The notes under the pieces were generated by a model. The model made no database searches. It was not told the DNA's origin and worked only from the letters and a program-made list of their open reading frames with translations. From positions 195,537 to 257,655 of the forward strand of contig JAPUDV010000055.1 of NCBI GenBank assembly GCA_027492875.1: a stretch of 62,119 nucleotides of DNA, given 5' to 3'. This document shows, piece after piece, positions 42,494 to 52,099 of the stretch. Each line of letters begins with the position of its first letter. The stretch's first letter is position 1. The translations under genes were made by a program, and so were the position numbers. The stretch is from Candidatus Competibacteraceae bacterium. GTDB taxonomy: Bacteria > Pseudomonadota > Gammaproteobacteria > Competibacterales > Competibacteraceae.

Positions 42494-43312
42494 TTAAATC
42501 TGCAAGCCCTCGTGCAGGTTCTCGCCGTGGAAGATTTCCGCCATTTCCCGCCGCAGGCGTCGTTCGATTTCCGCCTGTTCGCGTGGGGATATATCCTGCT
42601 TGTCCACGCTGAACAGGTGATTGTTCAATTCGAAGTTCTTCAGGATCATTTTGGTGTGGAAGATATGTTCCTGATGAACGTTCACGTCGATCATCCGATA
42701 CCGCTCCTGGGTGTCCTTGGAGAGGTAGTTCTGAATCGAACTGATCGGGTGGTCGATGAAATGTTTCTTGCCGGTCACGTCACGAGTAAAGCCCCGCACC
42801 CGATAGTCGATGGTGACGATATCCGATTCGAAGCTGTGGATCAGAGGGTTCAGTGCCTTGAGCGGGGAGATGCGGCCGCAGGTGGATACGTCGATATCGG
42901 TTCGGAAGGTGCTGATGCCGTTGTCGGGGTGGCTTTCCGGGTAGGTGTGAACCGTGATATGGCTTTTATCCAGATGGCAGACCACCGCTTCCGGCAGTGG
43001 GCCGGACGGCTCGGTGTTGGACAGCCGGTCGGATCTGGTCGGCTCCTCGGAAATCAGCATGGTCACGCTGGCGCCCTTCGGGGCGTAATCCTGCCGGGCG
43101 ATATTCAGAATGTCGGCGCCGATGATCCTGGATACATCGCTTAGAATCTGGGTCAGGCGCTCGGTGTTGTACGCTTCGCCAATATAGGCGATGTAGCGTT
43201 CCCGCTGCTCCGGCGTCGAGGTGTGGCGGATGTCGTAGGTATTGAAGCCGAGCGTCTTGGTAAGGTTGTTGAACCCCTGTAATTGCAGTTTGGGCACGGG
43301 CTTCGGAAGCAT
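42494..43312 (-). CDS. speD: S-adenosylmethionine decarboxylase, E. coli type
   Basis: The start [20 protein letters not shown] gives 272 aa, close to enterobacterial SpeD (about 264 aa). The self-cleavage site is [16 protein letters not shown], in which the Ser becomes the pyruvoyl cofactor. [20 protein letters not shown] follows. The enzyme makes decarboxylated SAM for spermidine. No speE is adjacent. A copy of the MITE-like repeat lies 82 bases upstream of its start. Confidence 0.96.
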   Translation of the reverse strand: MLPKPVPKLQLQGFNNLTKTLGFNTYDIRHTSTPEQRERYIAYIGEAYNTERLTQILSDVSRIIGADILNIARQDYAPKGASVTMLISEEPTRSDRLSNTEPSGPLPEAVVCHLDKSHITVHTYPESHPDNGISTFRTDIDVSTCGRISPLKALNPLIHSFESDIVTIDYRVRGFTRDVTGKKHFIDHPISSIQNYLSKDTQERYRMIDVNVHQEHIFHTKMILKNFELNNHLFSVDKQDISPREQAEIERRLRREMAEIFHGENLHEGLQI

Positions 43313-43393
43313 CGCAATTTCTTTCTCCAAAGGCGAAAAAGCCAAACCCGCCAACACGCGCGCCGGCGTGCTCCACGGAAAGCGTGCGAGTGT

Positions 43394-43485
43394 ATAGCGT
43401 TCCCGAAACCGTTGTGAAATTTCCCCTCCTTGGACCAGGAGGGGGGTCGCAACGGCGATTCCACAACTCAGGGAGGAACGCCATG
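43394..43485 (-). repeat. MITE-like repeat, copy 3
   Basis: TATAGCGTTCCC at the left and GGAGGAACGCCATG at the right form the inverted ends; the core carries CCCCTCCTTGGACCAGGAGGGG as a hairpin and GGCGATTCCACAACTCAG. It is about 20 bp shorter than copies 2 and 5 through loss of the segment next to the hairpin. It lies between the speD start and the osmC-like stop. Confidence 0.9.
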
Positions 43486-43529
43486 GCGGGTTTCGATGAC
43501 GGGATTAGGGGTTTGCGGCGGACGCGCGC

Positions 43530-43946
43530 TCAGGCCTCGCGGATTTCGAAGGTGTGGGTAATTTGAGCGGTTTTGCCCAGCATAATCGAAGCCGAGCAGT
43601 ATTTTTCCGCCGACAGGTGAATGGCGCGCTCGATCGGTTTGGTGCCCAGATTCGCGCCGGTGAAGATGAAGTGAACGTGGATCTGGGTGAACACCTTGGG
43701 GTCCTCGGTGGCCCGTTCTGCTTCGATTTGCACCTCGCAGCCGCGCAGATCCTGCCGGGCCTTGCGCAGGATGTTGACCGCGTCGATCGCGGTGCAACCG
43801 CCCATGCCCATCAGCAGCATTTCCATCGGCCGCGGCCCGAGGTTGTGACCGCCCAGTTCGGGCGGACCGTCCAGCACCACGGCATGGCCGCTGGGCGATT
43901 GGGCCACGTAAGTCATGTCTTCCAGCCAGATAACGCGGGTTTTCAT
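43530..43946 (-). CDS. OsmC/YhfA family protein
   Basis: The 138-aa protein shows SGHAVVLDGPPELGGHNLGPRPME followed by LLMGMGGCTAIDAV, with a Cys in the GGC motif and the second Cys in HLSAEKYCSASIML. These two cysteines form the peroxide-reducing pair of OsmC/Ohr proteins. Sequence is closest to the YhfA-like subgroup, whose substrate is unclear. It may protect against organic peroxides. Confidence 0.88.
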   Translation of the reverse strand: MKTRVIWLEDMTYVAQSPSGHAVVLDGPPELGGHNLGPRPMEMLLMGMGGCTAIDAVNILRKARQDLRGCEVQIEAERATEDPKVFTQIHVHFIFTGANLGTKPIERAIHLSAEKYCSASIMLGKTAQITHTFEIREA

Positions 43947-44161
43947 GGTGGTTGTGCTCGCCGGAGGCGAGCGTTTCCCCTTGCCTGTTTGTGGTTTGGT
44001 AAAGTGTCGGCGGACAGGGTAGCACGGTAGCCCTCGGGGATCCGAAATCCCGTCAAGGAATTCGCCCGCGCAAGACGGGCGTGAGAGCCTTCGCCGGGAT
44101 CTTGCGGGGCTACCCGAAATTTCGATAACAAACGCCGGGGCAGGCGTGCGGGCGGACGATC

Positions 44162-47100
44162 ATGAACGCCTTATCGGTGAATCTGGATTACATCTACTTT
44201 CTCTACGGACTGTCGTTCGTGCTGCTGGCGACGGTGGCGGTGGCGCTCGGTGGTTGGGAAAAAACGCTACCGTGGCGGTGGTTGGCCGTGTTCGGCGTCT
44301 TTCACGGCTCGAACGAGTGGCTGGATCTGCTGGCGCTCGGTTCGGGAGACTCGCCGGCCTTCCAGGGCGTTCGGCTGGCGGTGCTGGTGGTGTCCTTTCT
44401 GGCGCTGGTCGAGTTTGGCCGGCGCGGGATGGCGGGTGACAGCCCGCGATTCGGCAGGTCGGTTTGGCTGCTGCTGCTGGGGCTGGCCGTCTTGGGCGGG
44501 CTGTCCGGCGCGATGAGTGGGCTGAACGCCACATGCCGCTACGCGCTCGGCCTGACCGGCGGCATATTAGCCGCCGCGGTATTTTGGCGAGCCGCCGGCT
44601 CGACCGGGGACGGGCAGCGCCGAGGGTGCTTGCGGCTGGCGGCCGGCTCCATGCTAGCCTACGGTCTGGCGGCCGGCCTGGTGGTCCCCAAAGCCGCGTT
44701 TTTCCCGGCTTCCTGGCTCAATCACGACGATTTTCTGGCGTTTACCGGAATGCCCGTGCAGTTCGTCCGCATGCTATGCGCGTTGGGCGTCATGACCGGT
44801 GTGTGGCTGCACGGACGGTGGGTGTCGGGCGTGTGGTTGCGGCATTCCGGACCGATTCCGCGCTGGCTGTACCCGGTGCTATTCGTGCTGCTGAGCGGGC
44901 TGGGCTGGTGGGCCACCGACTGGCAGGGCAGGAGCATCGATGCCAACCTGCGGGAGCGACTGCTACAGCAGGCGTTGAAGATCGCCCAGACGATCAACCC
45001 CGCCGAGGCGGCGGTGCTGACCTTTACGGCGGCGGATGAGGAGGCGCCGGTGTTCGAGCGCCTGCGCCGTCAGATGATCGCCTACGGCCGCTTTCTCGGC
45101 CAGCGCAGTATCTACAGCATGGCCCTTCGCGGCGACACCCTGGTCTTCGGGCCGGAAAACCTGGTCGCGAACGATTCGCTGGCTTCGCCTCCCGGCACGC
45201 GATACGAGCGGCCACCCGCGGGATTGCGCGCCATCTTTCAGGACAAGCATCCGTTCGCGACCGGGCCGTTCGCCGATGAATACGGCGAGTTTGTCTCGGC
45301 CTTTGCGCCCGTGCTGGATCCGAACAGTGGCGCGGTCCTGATGGTGGTCGGCCTGGATATCCCGGCCGATGCGTGGAACGCCCGGATCGCGGCAGACCGT
45401 CTGCTGCCGATCCTCGGCACCCTGATCCTGCTGCTGATTTTTCTGACCGGGACCGGCACCCTCCAGCGGTGGAGCTGGCGCCCCGTGGTTCGCCCGCGGC
45501 GCTGGCGTCATTTCGAAACCGTCCTGGTCGGGGTGCTGGGCCTGTTGTTGACGGTTGCCGTATCGCTTCTGGTGTTGCAGACGGAAAACCGCGCGCGCCG
45601 CTCCAGCTTCGAGCGTCTGGCCGATGTCCACTTGGTCAACATCCGCGATATGCTCGATCAATTTCAAGTTGCGCTGGCCGACCTGGCCCAGTTTTTTGCC
45701 GTCACCCCACGGGCGGATCGCGAGACGTTTCGCGCCTTCGCCGGGCCGGTGGCGGGTAGAATCCAGGCGGTTCAGGCGCTCGGCTGGATCCGACCGGCGC
45801 CGGAGGCCGCGCGGGAGCGTATCGAAGCCGAACTGCGCCGGGAGGCCGGCGGCGATTTTGTCATCTGGGAGTACGATGCCCACGGCCGACGAGTGCCCGC
45901 CGTGGGCCGGCGGATTTACTATCCGGTCGTCGCGGTGGAGCCGCTGGCCGGCAACCAACCCATCCTGGGGTTCGACCAGGGCTCGGAACCCTTGCGCCGC
46001 GCCGCGCTGGAGCGGGCGATTCACACCGGGCTGGTTACGGCGAGCAATCCGGTGCTGCTGGTTCATGCCAGCGAGTTGCGGCAGGGCATACTGGTTTACC
46101 AGCCGGTGTTCGCGCCGGCCGAGTCGGAAGCCGGGAGCCCCGCCGGCGCCGGATCCACCGGGCAATTGCGCGGGGTGGCGCTGGGCGCGATGCGCTTCCA
46201 GTCCCTGCTCGATCGATCCTTGCTGCGCGGCATCGATTCCATCGACAAAATTGCGGTGCGCCTGCGGGATCTGACGCCCACTTTGCGTCCCAACCTGCTG
46301 GCGATTCATTCCACCCCGCCGACGGTTGGGGAGGAGGGGAGGTTGGACGGCGGCTTGTTCGGCCGGGGCGAGTTGCAGACCGTCTATCCGCTGTTTGTCT
46401 TCGGCCGCGCCTATGCGGTGGTGGTCCGGCCCACTCCGGCGTTTTATGCCGCCTATCCGGCGCGGGCCAGCGGTTGGGCGGCGTTCGCGGGCTTGTCGCT
46501 GACGGCGGTGCTCGCCGCTTTCGTCGGCTTCCTGCGCAACCGGCAGTTCTTTTTGGAGCGGCAGGTGGAGGCGCGCACGGCCGAACTGCGCGCGCGGGAG
46601 GAGGATTTGACCCTCACCCTGCATTCCATCGGCGACGGCGTGATCACCACCGACGTCGCCGACCGGATCACGCGCATGAATCCAGTGGCCGAGCGGCTGA
46701 CCGGTTGGCCCTTGGCGGAAGCGGCCGGACGACCGCTGGGGGAGGTGTTTCACCTGGCCGATCCGCAAACCGGCCAGCCGGTGGCCGAGCCGGCGCCGGT
46801 GCTGGCCGGCGGCCCGACCCCGTCTTACACCACCCTGATCGCCCGCGACGGCGTCGAACGTCAGATTACCGACAGCGCCGCGCCCATCCGCAACGACGTC
46901 GGCGCCGTGATGGGTTCGGTCCGGGTGTTTGCCGACGTGACCGCCGAGTACCGGATTCGGGAAGCGCTGCGAAAAAGCGAGGAGCGCTACCGCGGCTACT
47001 ACGAACTGGGGCTGATCGGCATGGCGATCACCTCGCCGGAAAAGGGTTGGGTGCAGTACAACGATCAACTGTGCGCCATGCTGGGCTACGCGCGGGAAGA

Positions 47101-48241
47101 ACTGGTTGTCAAAACCTGGGCCGAACTCACCCACCCCGACGATCTGGCCGCCGACGAGGCCCAGTTTAGCCGGGTTCTGAGCGGCGAGATCGACGGCTAC
47201 GCGATGGACAAGCGCTTCATCCGCGGGGACGGCGAGGTGGCATACACCGTTTTGTCGGTCCGCTGCGCGCGCAAGCCGGACGGTACGGTGGACCATTTCA
47301 TCGCCATGGTGCAAGACATCACTAAACGCAAGGAGATGGAAGAGGCGCTGCGGGAGCGGGAAGCCACCTTGCACAACATCACCGATTCGACCCGCGACGC
47401 CATCCTGATGATGGATCCACAGGGGCGGATCAGCTTCTGGAACCCGGCCGCCGAACACATTTTCGGCTATGCCGGGGACGAGGCGATGGGGCGGGAACTG
47501 CACGCGCTGCTGGCGCCGGAACGCTATCGCAACGCCCACCGGCAGGCGTTTCCGGAGTTCCAGCGTAGCGGGCGTGGCAACGCGGTGGGCAAGACCGTGG
47601 GTCTGCACGCCCTGCGCAAGGACGGAACGGAGATCGCGGTGGCGCTTTCCCTGTCCGCGGTATCGATCCGGGGCGGGTGGTACGCGGTGGGCGTGGTGCG
47701 CGACGAGACCGAACGCCATGCCCAGGAGCAGGAACTGCGTCGGCTGGCCACCACCGACCCGCTGACCGGTCTGGCCAACCGCCGCCATTTTCTACAGCAG
47801 CTGGTGCGGGAGATGGAACGGTTCCGGCGCTACGCCAGACCGGCGGCGCTGCTGATGCTGGATCTGGATCATTTCAAACAGGTCAACGACCGCTACGGCC
47901 ATGTCTCCGGCGATCGGGTATTGCAACATTTCGCCACCATCGCCCAGCAGACGCTGCGAAAAGTCGATCTGCTCGGCCGGTTGGGCGGCGAGGAGTTCGC
48001 CGCGCTGCTGCCGGGCACGGAGGTGGAGGGCGCGCGGCGGCTGGCCGAACGGTTGCGGCAAACCCTGGCGGATTCGCCCGCCGCCGGCGAGACCGGCGAG
48101 ATCGGCTTCACCGTCAGCGTCGGCCTGACGCCGTTCGCCGCCGCCGATCGGACCACCGACACGATTCTGGCCCGCGTCGACCGGGCGCTGTATCGCGCCA
48201 AGGAGCGGGGTCGCAACCGGGTCGAGGTGGAGCCGGCATGA
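44162..48241 (+). CDS. Membrane diguanylate cyclase with MASE-like, CHASE, PAS and GGDEF domains
   Basis: This is a 1359-aa sensor. Residues 1-255 contain about eight membrane helices (LDYIYFLYGLSFVLLATVAVAL; a FHGSNEWLDLLAL loop). A soluble region at about 260-415 is followed by helices near 420-436 and 455-476, then a CHASE domain (FAVTPRADRETFRAFAGPV; LGWIRPAP; YYPVVAVEPL). A further helix is near 770-790. Three PAS domains (about 805-1180) lead to GGDEF (1190-1355) with GGEEF at 1275-1279 and an RxxD I-site (RKVD) before it, so the cyclase should be active and product-inhibited. No EAL domain is present. It is followed by a receiver and a dual-receiver GGDEF-EAL protein. Confidence 0.92.
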   Translation: MNALSVNLDYIYFLYGLSFVLLATVAVALGGWEKTLPWRWLAVFGVFHGSNEWLDLLALGSGDSPAFQGVRLAVLVVSFLALVEFGRRGMAGDSPRFGRSVWLLLLGLAVLGGLSGAMSGLNATCRYALGLTGGILAAAVFWRAAGSTGDGQRRGCLRLAAGSMLAYGLAAGLVVPKAAFFPASWLNHDDFLAFTGMPVQFVRMLCALGVMTGVWLHGRWVSGVWLRHSGPIPRWLYPVLFVLLSGLGWWATDWQGRSIDANLRERLLQQALKIAQTINPAEAAVLTFTAADEEAPVFERLRRQMIAYGRFLGQRSIYSMALRGDTLVFGPENLVANDSLASPPGTRYERPPAGLRAIFQDKHPFATGPFADEYGEFVSAFAPVLDPNSGAVLMVVGLDIPADAWNARIAADRLLPILGTLILLLIFLTGTGTLQRWSWRPVVRPRRWRHFETVLVGVLGLLLTVAVSLLVLQTENRARRSSFERLADVHLVNIRDMLDQFQVALADLAQFFAVTPRADRETFRAFAGPVAGRIQAVQALGWIRPAPEAARERIEAELRREAGGDFVIWEYDAHGRRVPAVGRRIYYPVVAVEPLAGNQPILGFDQGSEPLRRAALERAIHTGLVTASNPVLLVHASELRQGILVYQPVFAPAESEAGSPAGAGSTGQLRGVALGAMRFQSLLDRSLLRGIDSIDKIAVRLRDLTPTLRPNLLAIHSTPPTVGEEGRLDGGLFGRGELQTVYPLFVFGRAYAVVVRPTPAFYAAYPARASGWAAFAGLSLTAVLAAFVGFLRNRQFFLERQVEARTAELRAREEDLTLTLHSIGDGVITTDVADRITRMNPVAERLTGWPLAEAAGRPLGEVFHLADPQTGQPVAEPAPVLAGGPTPSYTTLIARDGVERQITDSAAPIRNDVGAVMGSVRVFADVTAEYRIREALRKSEERYRGYYELGLIGMAITSPEKGWVQYNDQLCAMLGYAREELVVKTWAELTHPDDLAADEAQFSRVLSGEIDGYAMDKRFIRGDGEVAYTVLSVRCARKPDGTVDHFIAMVQDITKRKEMEEALREREATLHNITDSTRDAILMMDPQGRISFWNPAAEHIFGYAGDEAMGRELHALLAPERYRNAHRQAFPEFQRSGRGNAVGKTVGLHALRKDGTEIAVALSLSAVSIRGGWYAVGVVRDETERHAQEQELRRLATTDPLTGLANRRHFLQQLVREMERFRRYARPAALLMLDLDHFKQVNDRYGHVSGDRVLQHFATIAQQTLRKVDLLGRLGGEEFAALLPGTEVEGARRLAERLRQTLADSPAAGETGEIGFTVSVGLTPFAAADRTTDTILARVDRALYRAKERGRNRVEVEPA

Positions 48242-48384
48242 CGGATTCCAGGGGAAATGACGCGGTGCTGTGACGGAACGCGCGATCTGGACTAAAATCA
48301 CGCTATCGCGATCCGGTTGGCGGGCTTGCCGCGCCTGGGGGATGCCCGCACTCATCGGACGATGGCGATTTCTAGAGGACGCAG

Positions 48385-48951
48385 ATGAATCTGGATATAG
48401 CGTTCCTCTCTGAGTTGTGGAATCGCCGTTTCGAACCACCCCGGCGCTACGCGCCACCCCTCCTTGTCCACGGAGGGGAATGTTCGCAACTGATTTGGGA
48501 ACGCTATATGCACGGTCCGCCCATCCTGTTGGTGGAAGACAACCCGATGGATGTCGATCTCACCCAGCGCGCCTTCGCGCGGCGCAAGCTCGCCAACCCC
48601 CTGCTGGTGGCGCGCGACGGCGAGGAAGCCCTGGCCTGGATCCCCCGCTGGGAGGCCGGCGAACCGACCCCGGTGGTCATCCTGTTGGATCTCAAATTGC
48701 CGCGGGTGGACGGGCTGGAGGTGCTCCGCCAACTGAAGGTCCATCCCGCTTGGCGCACCATTCCGGTGGTGGTGCTGACCTCCTCGGGCGAGGATCGCGA
48801 CATCCTGGACGCTTACGAGCTCGGCGCCAACTCCTACATCGTCAAACCGGTGGATTTCGACAAGTTCATTGAAGTGGCGGCCCACATCGAAATTTACTGG
48901 TGCCTGCTCAATGCCGTCCCCCCGCCGAGCGAGAGTGGCCATGGAGGCTAG
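48385..48951 (+). CDS. Single-domain response regulator with repeat-derived N-terminal extension
   Basis: From [20 protein letters not shown] onward this is a Rcp1/CheY-like receiver: acceptor Asp in [26 protein letters not shown] and YIVKPVDF. The first four codons, MNLD, follow an AGGAC-type site; codons 5-41 come from repeat copy 2, inserted in frame (111 bp). Removing it would restore [15 protein letters not shown]. Translation may instead start at the ATG formed at the right end of the repeat (48508). The stop overlaps the following gene. Rcp1-type receivers commonly pair with phytochrome-like or PAS kinases; the kinase here is unknown. Confidence 0.88.
   Translation: MNLDIAFLSELWNRRFEPPRRYAPPLLVHGGECSQLIWERYMHGPPILLVEDNPMDVDLTQRAFARRKLANPLLVARDGEEALAWIPRWEAGEPTPVVILLDLKLPRVDGLEVLRQLKVHPAWRTIPVVVLTSSGEDRDILDAYELGANSYIVKPVDFDKFIEVAAHIEIYWCLLNAVPPPSESGHGG
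48396..48508 (+). repeat. MITE-like repeat, copy 2 (in-frame inside a gene)
   Basis: Perfect inverted ends TATAGCGTTCC and GGAACGCTATA enclose the shared core, with a CCCCTCCTTGTCCACGGAGGGG hairpin. TA dinucleotides flank the element, consistent with a TA target duplication. The net insertion is 111 bp, which preserves the reading frame. Confidence 0.93.
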
Positions 48952-51832
48952 CCTGCGCGTGCTTTACGTCGAGGACGCCGAGACCGACGCCGATCTGGCC
49001 CGGCGCGCGCTGACCCATCTGGCGCCCCAATGCACATTGGATGTCGCCTCATCCCTGCGGCACGGGCTGGAACGGTTGGTCGCCGCGCCGACCGGTTACG
49101 ATCTGGTGCTGACCGACCTGCGCCTGCCGGACGGCGACGGCCTGGACCTGCTGGCCCATGTCCGCGAACGCGACCTGCCGCTGGCGGTCGTTATTCTGAC
49201 CGGCTCCGGCGACCAGGAGTCGGTGATCGCCGCCCTTAAGGCCGGCGCGGACGATTATCTGGTCAAGACCGGCGATTATTTGGAGCGGCTGCCGAAGACC
49301 CTGACTGCCGCCCTGGTTCGCTTTCGCAACGAGGCCGCCCGCCGGACCCGACCGCTGCGGGTGCTGTACGCCGAACACAATCCATTCGACCTCGATCTCA
49401 CCCGCCGCCATCTGGCGCAGTACGCTTCCTTTATCCGGCTGGATGTGGTGCACGACACCGACGAGGTGCTGGCGCGCCTGCCGGGCGCGGGCGCGGGCGC
49501 CGGGACGCCACCGTATGACGTCTTGCTGCTCGATTACCATCTGCCGGGCTCCGACGCGCTGGAGGCGGTCAAAATTCTGCGGGAAGAACGGGGCTTGGAA
49601 CTGCCGGTGGTGCTGGTCACCGGCCAGGGTAGCGAGGAAGCCGCCGCGCAGGCCCTGCGCCTGGGCGTGGCGGACTATCTGGTCAAGCGGCCGGGCTATC
49701 TGTTCGAGCTGCCGGCCACGCTGGAAAAGGCGCACCATCAGGCGGAGCTGCTGCGCGAGCAGGCCGCCCTGCGCGCGAGCAACCGGCGCTACGACGAATT
49801 GACCGCCCGCATTCCGGTCGGCGTCTACCGCTTGCGCATGGTGCGGGACGGGGGAATCGGATTCGACTATGTGAGCGCGCGTTGGTGCGCGATGAACGAT
49901 CTGGACCGGGCGGCGGTGCTGGCGGACGCCAGCCCGGCGTTCGAGTTGGTCCATCCGGAGGAGCGGGATGCGTTCCAGCGCCTGAACGAGCAGGTTCGGT
50001 CGGTGTTCGAGGCATTTTGCTGGGAGGGGCGTTTTCTGGTTCGTGGCGAGATGCGCTGGATGCGCCTGGAATCCACGCCCACCCGACAGGAGAACGGCGA
50101 CATCGTGTGGGACGGCGTGCAAACCGACGTGACCGAGCGCCGGCTGGCGGAGGAGAAGCTGCGGCAGACCGCCACCGTCATCGCCAGCACCCGCGACGGC
50201 ATGATCGTCACCGATCTCGAACCGCGCATCGTCGCGATCAATCCAGCCTATACCGAGATCACCGGCTACAGCGAGGCCGATGTGCTGGGTAAAAACCCGC
50301 GGATCCTGCAATCCGGCCGGCACGACCGCGCCTTTTACCAGGTAATGTGGGCCAGCATCCTGCAAACGGGCCACTGGCAGGGCGAGCTGTGGAACCGGCG
50401 CAAGAACGGCGAGTTATACCCGCAATGGCTGACCGTCAGCACCGTGCGCGACGAGCGCGGCGCGGCGACGCACTACGTCGGCGTATTGACCGATATCAGC
50501 CAGCTCAAGCGCGCCGAAGAGCGGCTGGCGCATCTGGCGCACTACGACCCGCTAACCGATCTGCCCAACCGGCTGCTGGCGCAGTCGCGGCTGGCCCACG
50601 CCGTGGATCAGGCCCAGCGGCACGAGCAACGGGTCGGCGTGCTGCTGCTCGACCTGGACCGTTTCAAAACCGTCAACGACAGCTTGGGCCATCCGGCCGG
50701 CGACGCCCTGTTGCGCGCCATCGCCCTGCGGCTGCGGGAGCGGCTGCGGGAAGAGGATACCCTGGCCCGGCTGGGCGGCGACGAATTCCTGGTGGTGCTG
50801 GAGCGCATGCCCCGTCCGGAAGAAGCCGCCTCGGTGGCCCAAAACCTGCTCGATCTGCTGACGCAACCCTTTGGGCTGCCGGACGGGTCGAAAGTGTATG
50901 TCAACGCCAGCATCGGCGTCAGTCTCTACCCGGACGACGGCGGCGGCGCCGCCGATTTGATCCAGCATGCCGACGCCGCCGTTTATCAGGCCAAGGAACA
51001 GGGACGCAATACCTATCGGTTTTACACCGAGGCGCTGACTCGAACCGCGCACGAGCGGTTGGACCTGGAGCGACGGCTGCGGGGGGCGCTGGAGCGGGAG
51101 GAGTTCCTGCTGCATTACCAGCCGCTGCTATCGGTGACCGAAGGGCGGATCATCGGAGTGGAAGCGCTGGTGCGCTGGCAACCACCGGGCGAGGCGCTGG
51201 TGTCGCCAGCTCGCTTCATCCCGCTGGCGGAGGAGACCGGGCTGATCGTGCCTTTGGGCGAATGGGTGCTGCGCACCGCCTGCGCCCAGGCTCAGGCGTG
51301 GCGGCTGGCCGGCTGGCCGTCTTTGTTGATGGCGGTCAATCTCTCTGCCCGCCAGTTCCAGCAGCCGGATTTGGTCGGACGGGTGCGGGCCGCTCTGGCC
51401 GATAGCAACCTGCCGGCGGATCACCTGGAATTGGAAATCACCGAAAGCGGTTTGATGGAGCAGGGCGAGCAGGCCGAGACCCTTTTGCGAGCCTTGAAGG
51501 AAACCGGGGTACGGCTGGCCATCGACGACTTCGGCACCGGCTATTCCTCGCTGGCCTACCTCAAGCGCTTTCCCATCGACCAGCTCAAGATCGACCAGAG
51601 CTTCGTGCGCGACATCCCGCACGATCCCAACGACATGGAAATCGCCGCCGCCATCATCGCCTTGGCGCACACCCTGCGGCTGGAGGTACTGGCGGAAGGG
51701 GTGGAAACGACCGAGCAGTTGGCCTTCCTGCGCGAGCGCGGCTGCGACCTGTGCCAGGGCTATCTATTTAGCCGCCCTCTCCCGGCGCGGGAGCTGGCGG
51801 TGTTGTTGGCCGCGCCGCCGGCGGTGAAGTAA
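48941..51832 (+). CDS. REC-REC-PAS-PAS-GGDEF-EAL protein
   Basis: The start [19 protein letters not shown] overlaps the preceding gene by 11 bases. Domains in this 963-aa cytosolic protein are REC1 (acceptor Asp59 in [13 protein letters not shown]), REC2 (Asp198 in [12 protein letters not shown], though the upper acidic pair is replaced by AEHN), two PAS domains (about 285-520), GGDEF (GGDEF at 612-616, with RxxD site REED before it) and EAL. The EAL domain is complete: E741 in [37 protein letters not shown] and AEGVET. Both synthesis and breakdown of c-di-GMP look possible, with phosphorylation presumably selecting between them. Confidence 0.93.
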   Translation: MEASLRVLYVEDAETDADLARRALTHLAPQCTLDVASSLRHGLERLVAAPTGYDLVLTDLRLPDGDGLDLLAHVRERDLPLAVVILTGSGDQESVIAALKAGADDYLVKTGDYLERLPKTLTAALVRFRNEAARRTRPLRVLYAEHNPFDLDLTRRHLAQYASFIRLDVVHDTDEVLARLPGAGAGAGTPPYDVLLLDYHLPGSDALEAVKILREERGLELPVVLVTGQGSEEAAAQALRLGVADYLVKRPGYLFELPATLEKAHHQAELLREQAALRASNRRYDELTARIPVGVYRLRMVRDGGIGFDYVSARWCAMNDLDRAAVLADASPAFELVHPEERDAFQRLNEQVRSVFEAFCWEGRFLVRGEMRWMRLESTPTRQENGDIVWDGVQTDVTERRLAEEKLRQTATVIASTRDGMIVTDLEPRIVAINPAYTEITGYSEADVLGKNPRILQSGRHDRAFYQVMWASILQTGHWQGELWNRRKNGELYPQWLTVSTVRDERGAATHYVGVLTDISQLKRAEERLAHLAHYDPLTDLPNRLLAQSRLAHAVDQAQRHEQRVGVLLLDLDRFKTVNDSLGHPAGDALLRAIALRLRERLREEDTLARLGGDEFLVVLERMPRPEEAASVAQNLLDLLTQPFGLPDGSKVYVNASIGVSLYPDDGGGAADLIQHADAAVYQAKEQGRNTYRFYTEALTRTAHERLDLERRLRGALEREEFLLHYQPLLSVTEGRIIGVEALVRWQPPGEALVSPARFIPLAEETGLIVPLGEWVLRTACAQAQAWRLAGWPSLLMAVNLSARQFQQPDLVGRVRAALADSNLPADHLELEITESGLMEQGEQAETLLRALKETGVRLAIDDFGTGYSSLAYLKRFPIDQLKIDQSFVRDIPHDPNDMEIAAAIIALAHTLRLEVLAEGVETTEQLAFLRERGCDLCQGYLFSRPLPARELAVLLAAPPAVK

Positions 51833-52099
51833 CGGGAATAGTAGTTTCCGACGGGACCGTTGCCATCCAGGCCCAGGAATTGATTGGCCTACCGGTCGAT
51901 GGTGGGGGGCTTCCATTTGCCGATTCTGCCGCAACGCACCGCCTGGCGAATCGCGTCGGCGATCTCGCGGGGCGAGCCTTCGCCTCGATGGGCGCGAAGG
52001 GATGTAAAGTCCTTGTGACTGATCGACGCCGATGGATAGCGGAGTCCCTTGAGGGTGTCGCCGGAGCCCGGTTTCCCGGATTCCGGCTTTCTCACACAA
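51833..52099. other. Intergenic stretch with unassigned leftward frame
   Basis: A leftward frame ending at 51889 reads KGLRYPSASISHKDFTSLRAHRGEG, broken here as GSPREIADAIRQAV, then RIGKWKPPTIDR. It has a protein-like composition but no start or ribosome site is convincing and I do not recognise it. It could be a gene remnant. Confidence 0.3.

Noticed and set aside
44963..47788. Leftward 941-codon frame opposite the large sensor gene
   Set aside because: A GC-rich shadow frame rich in Arg, Gln, Gly and His with no domains; the rightward frame encodes clear CHASE, PAS and GGDEF domains.
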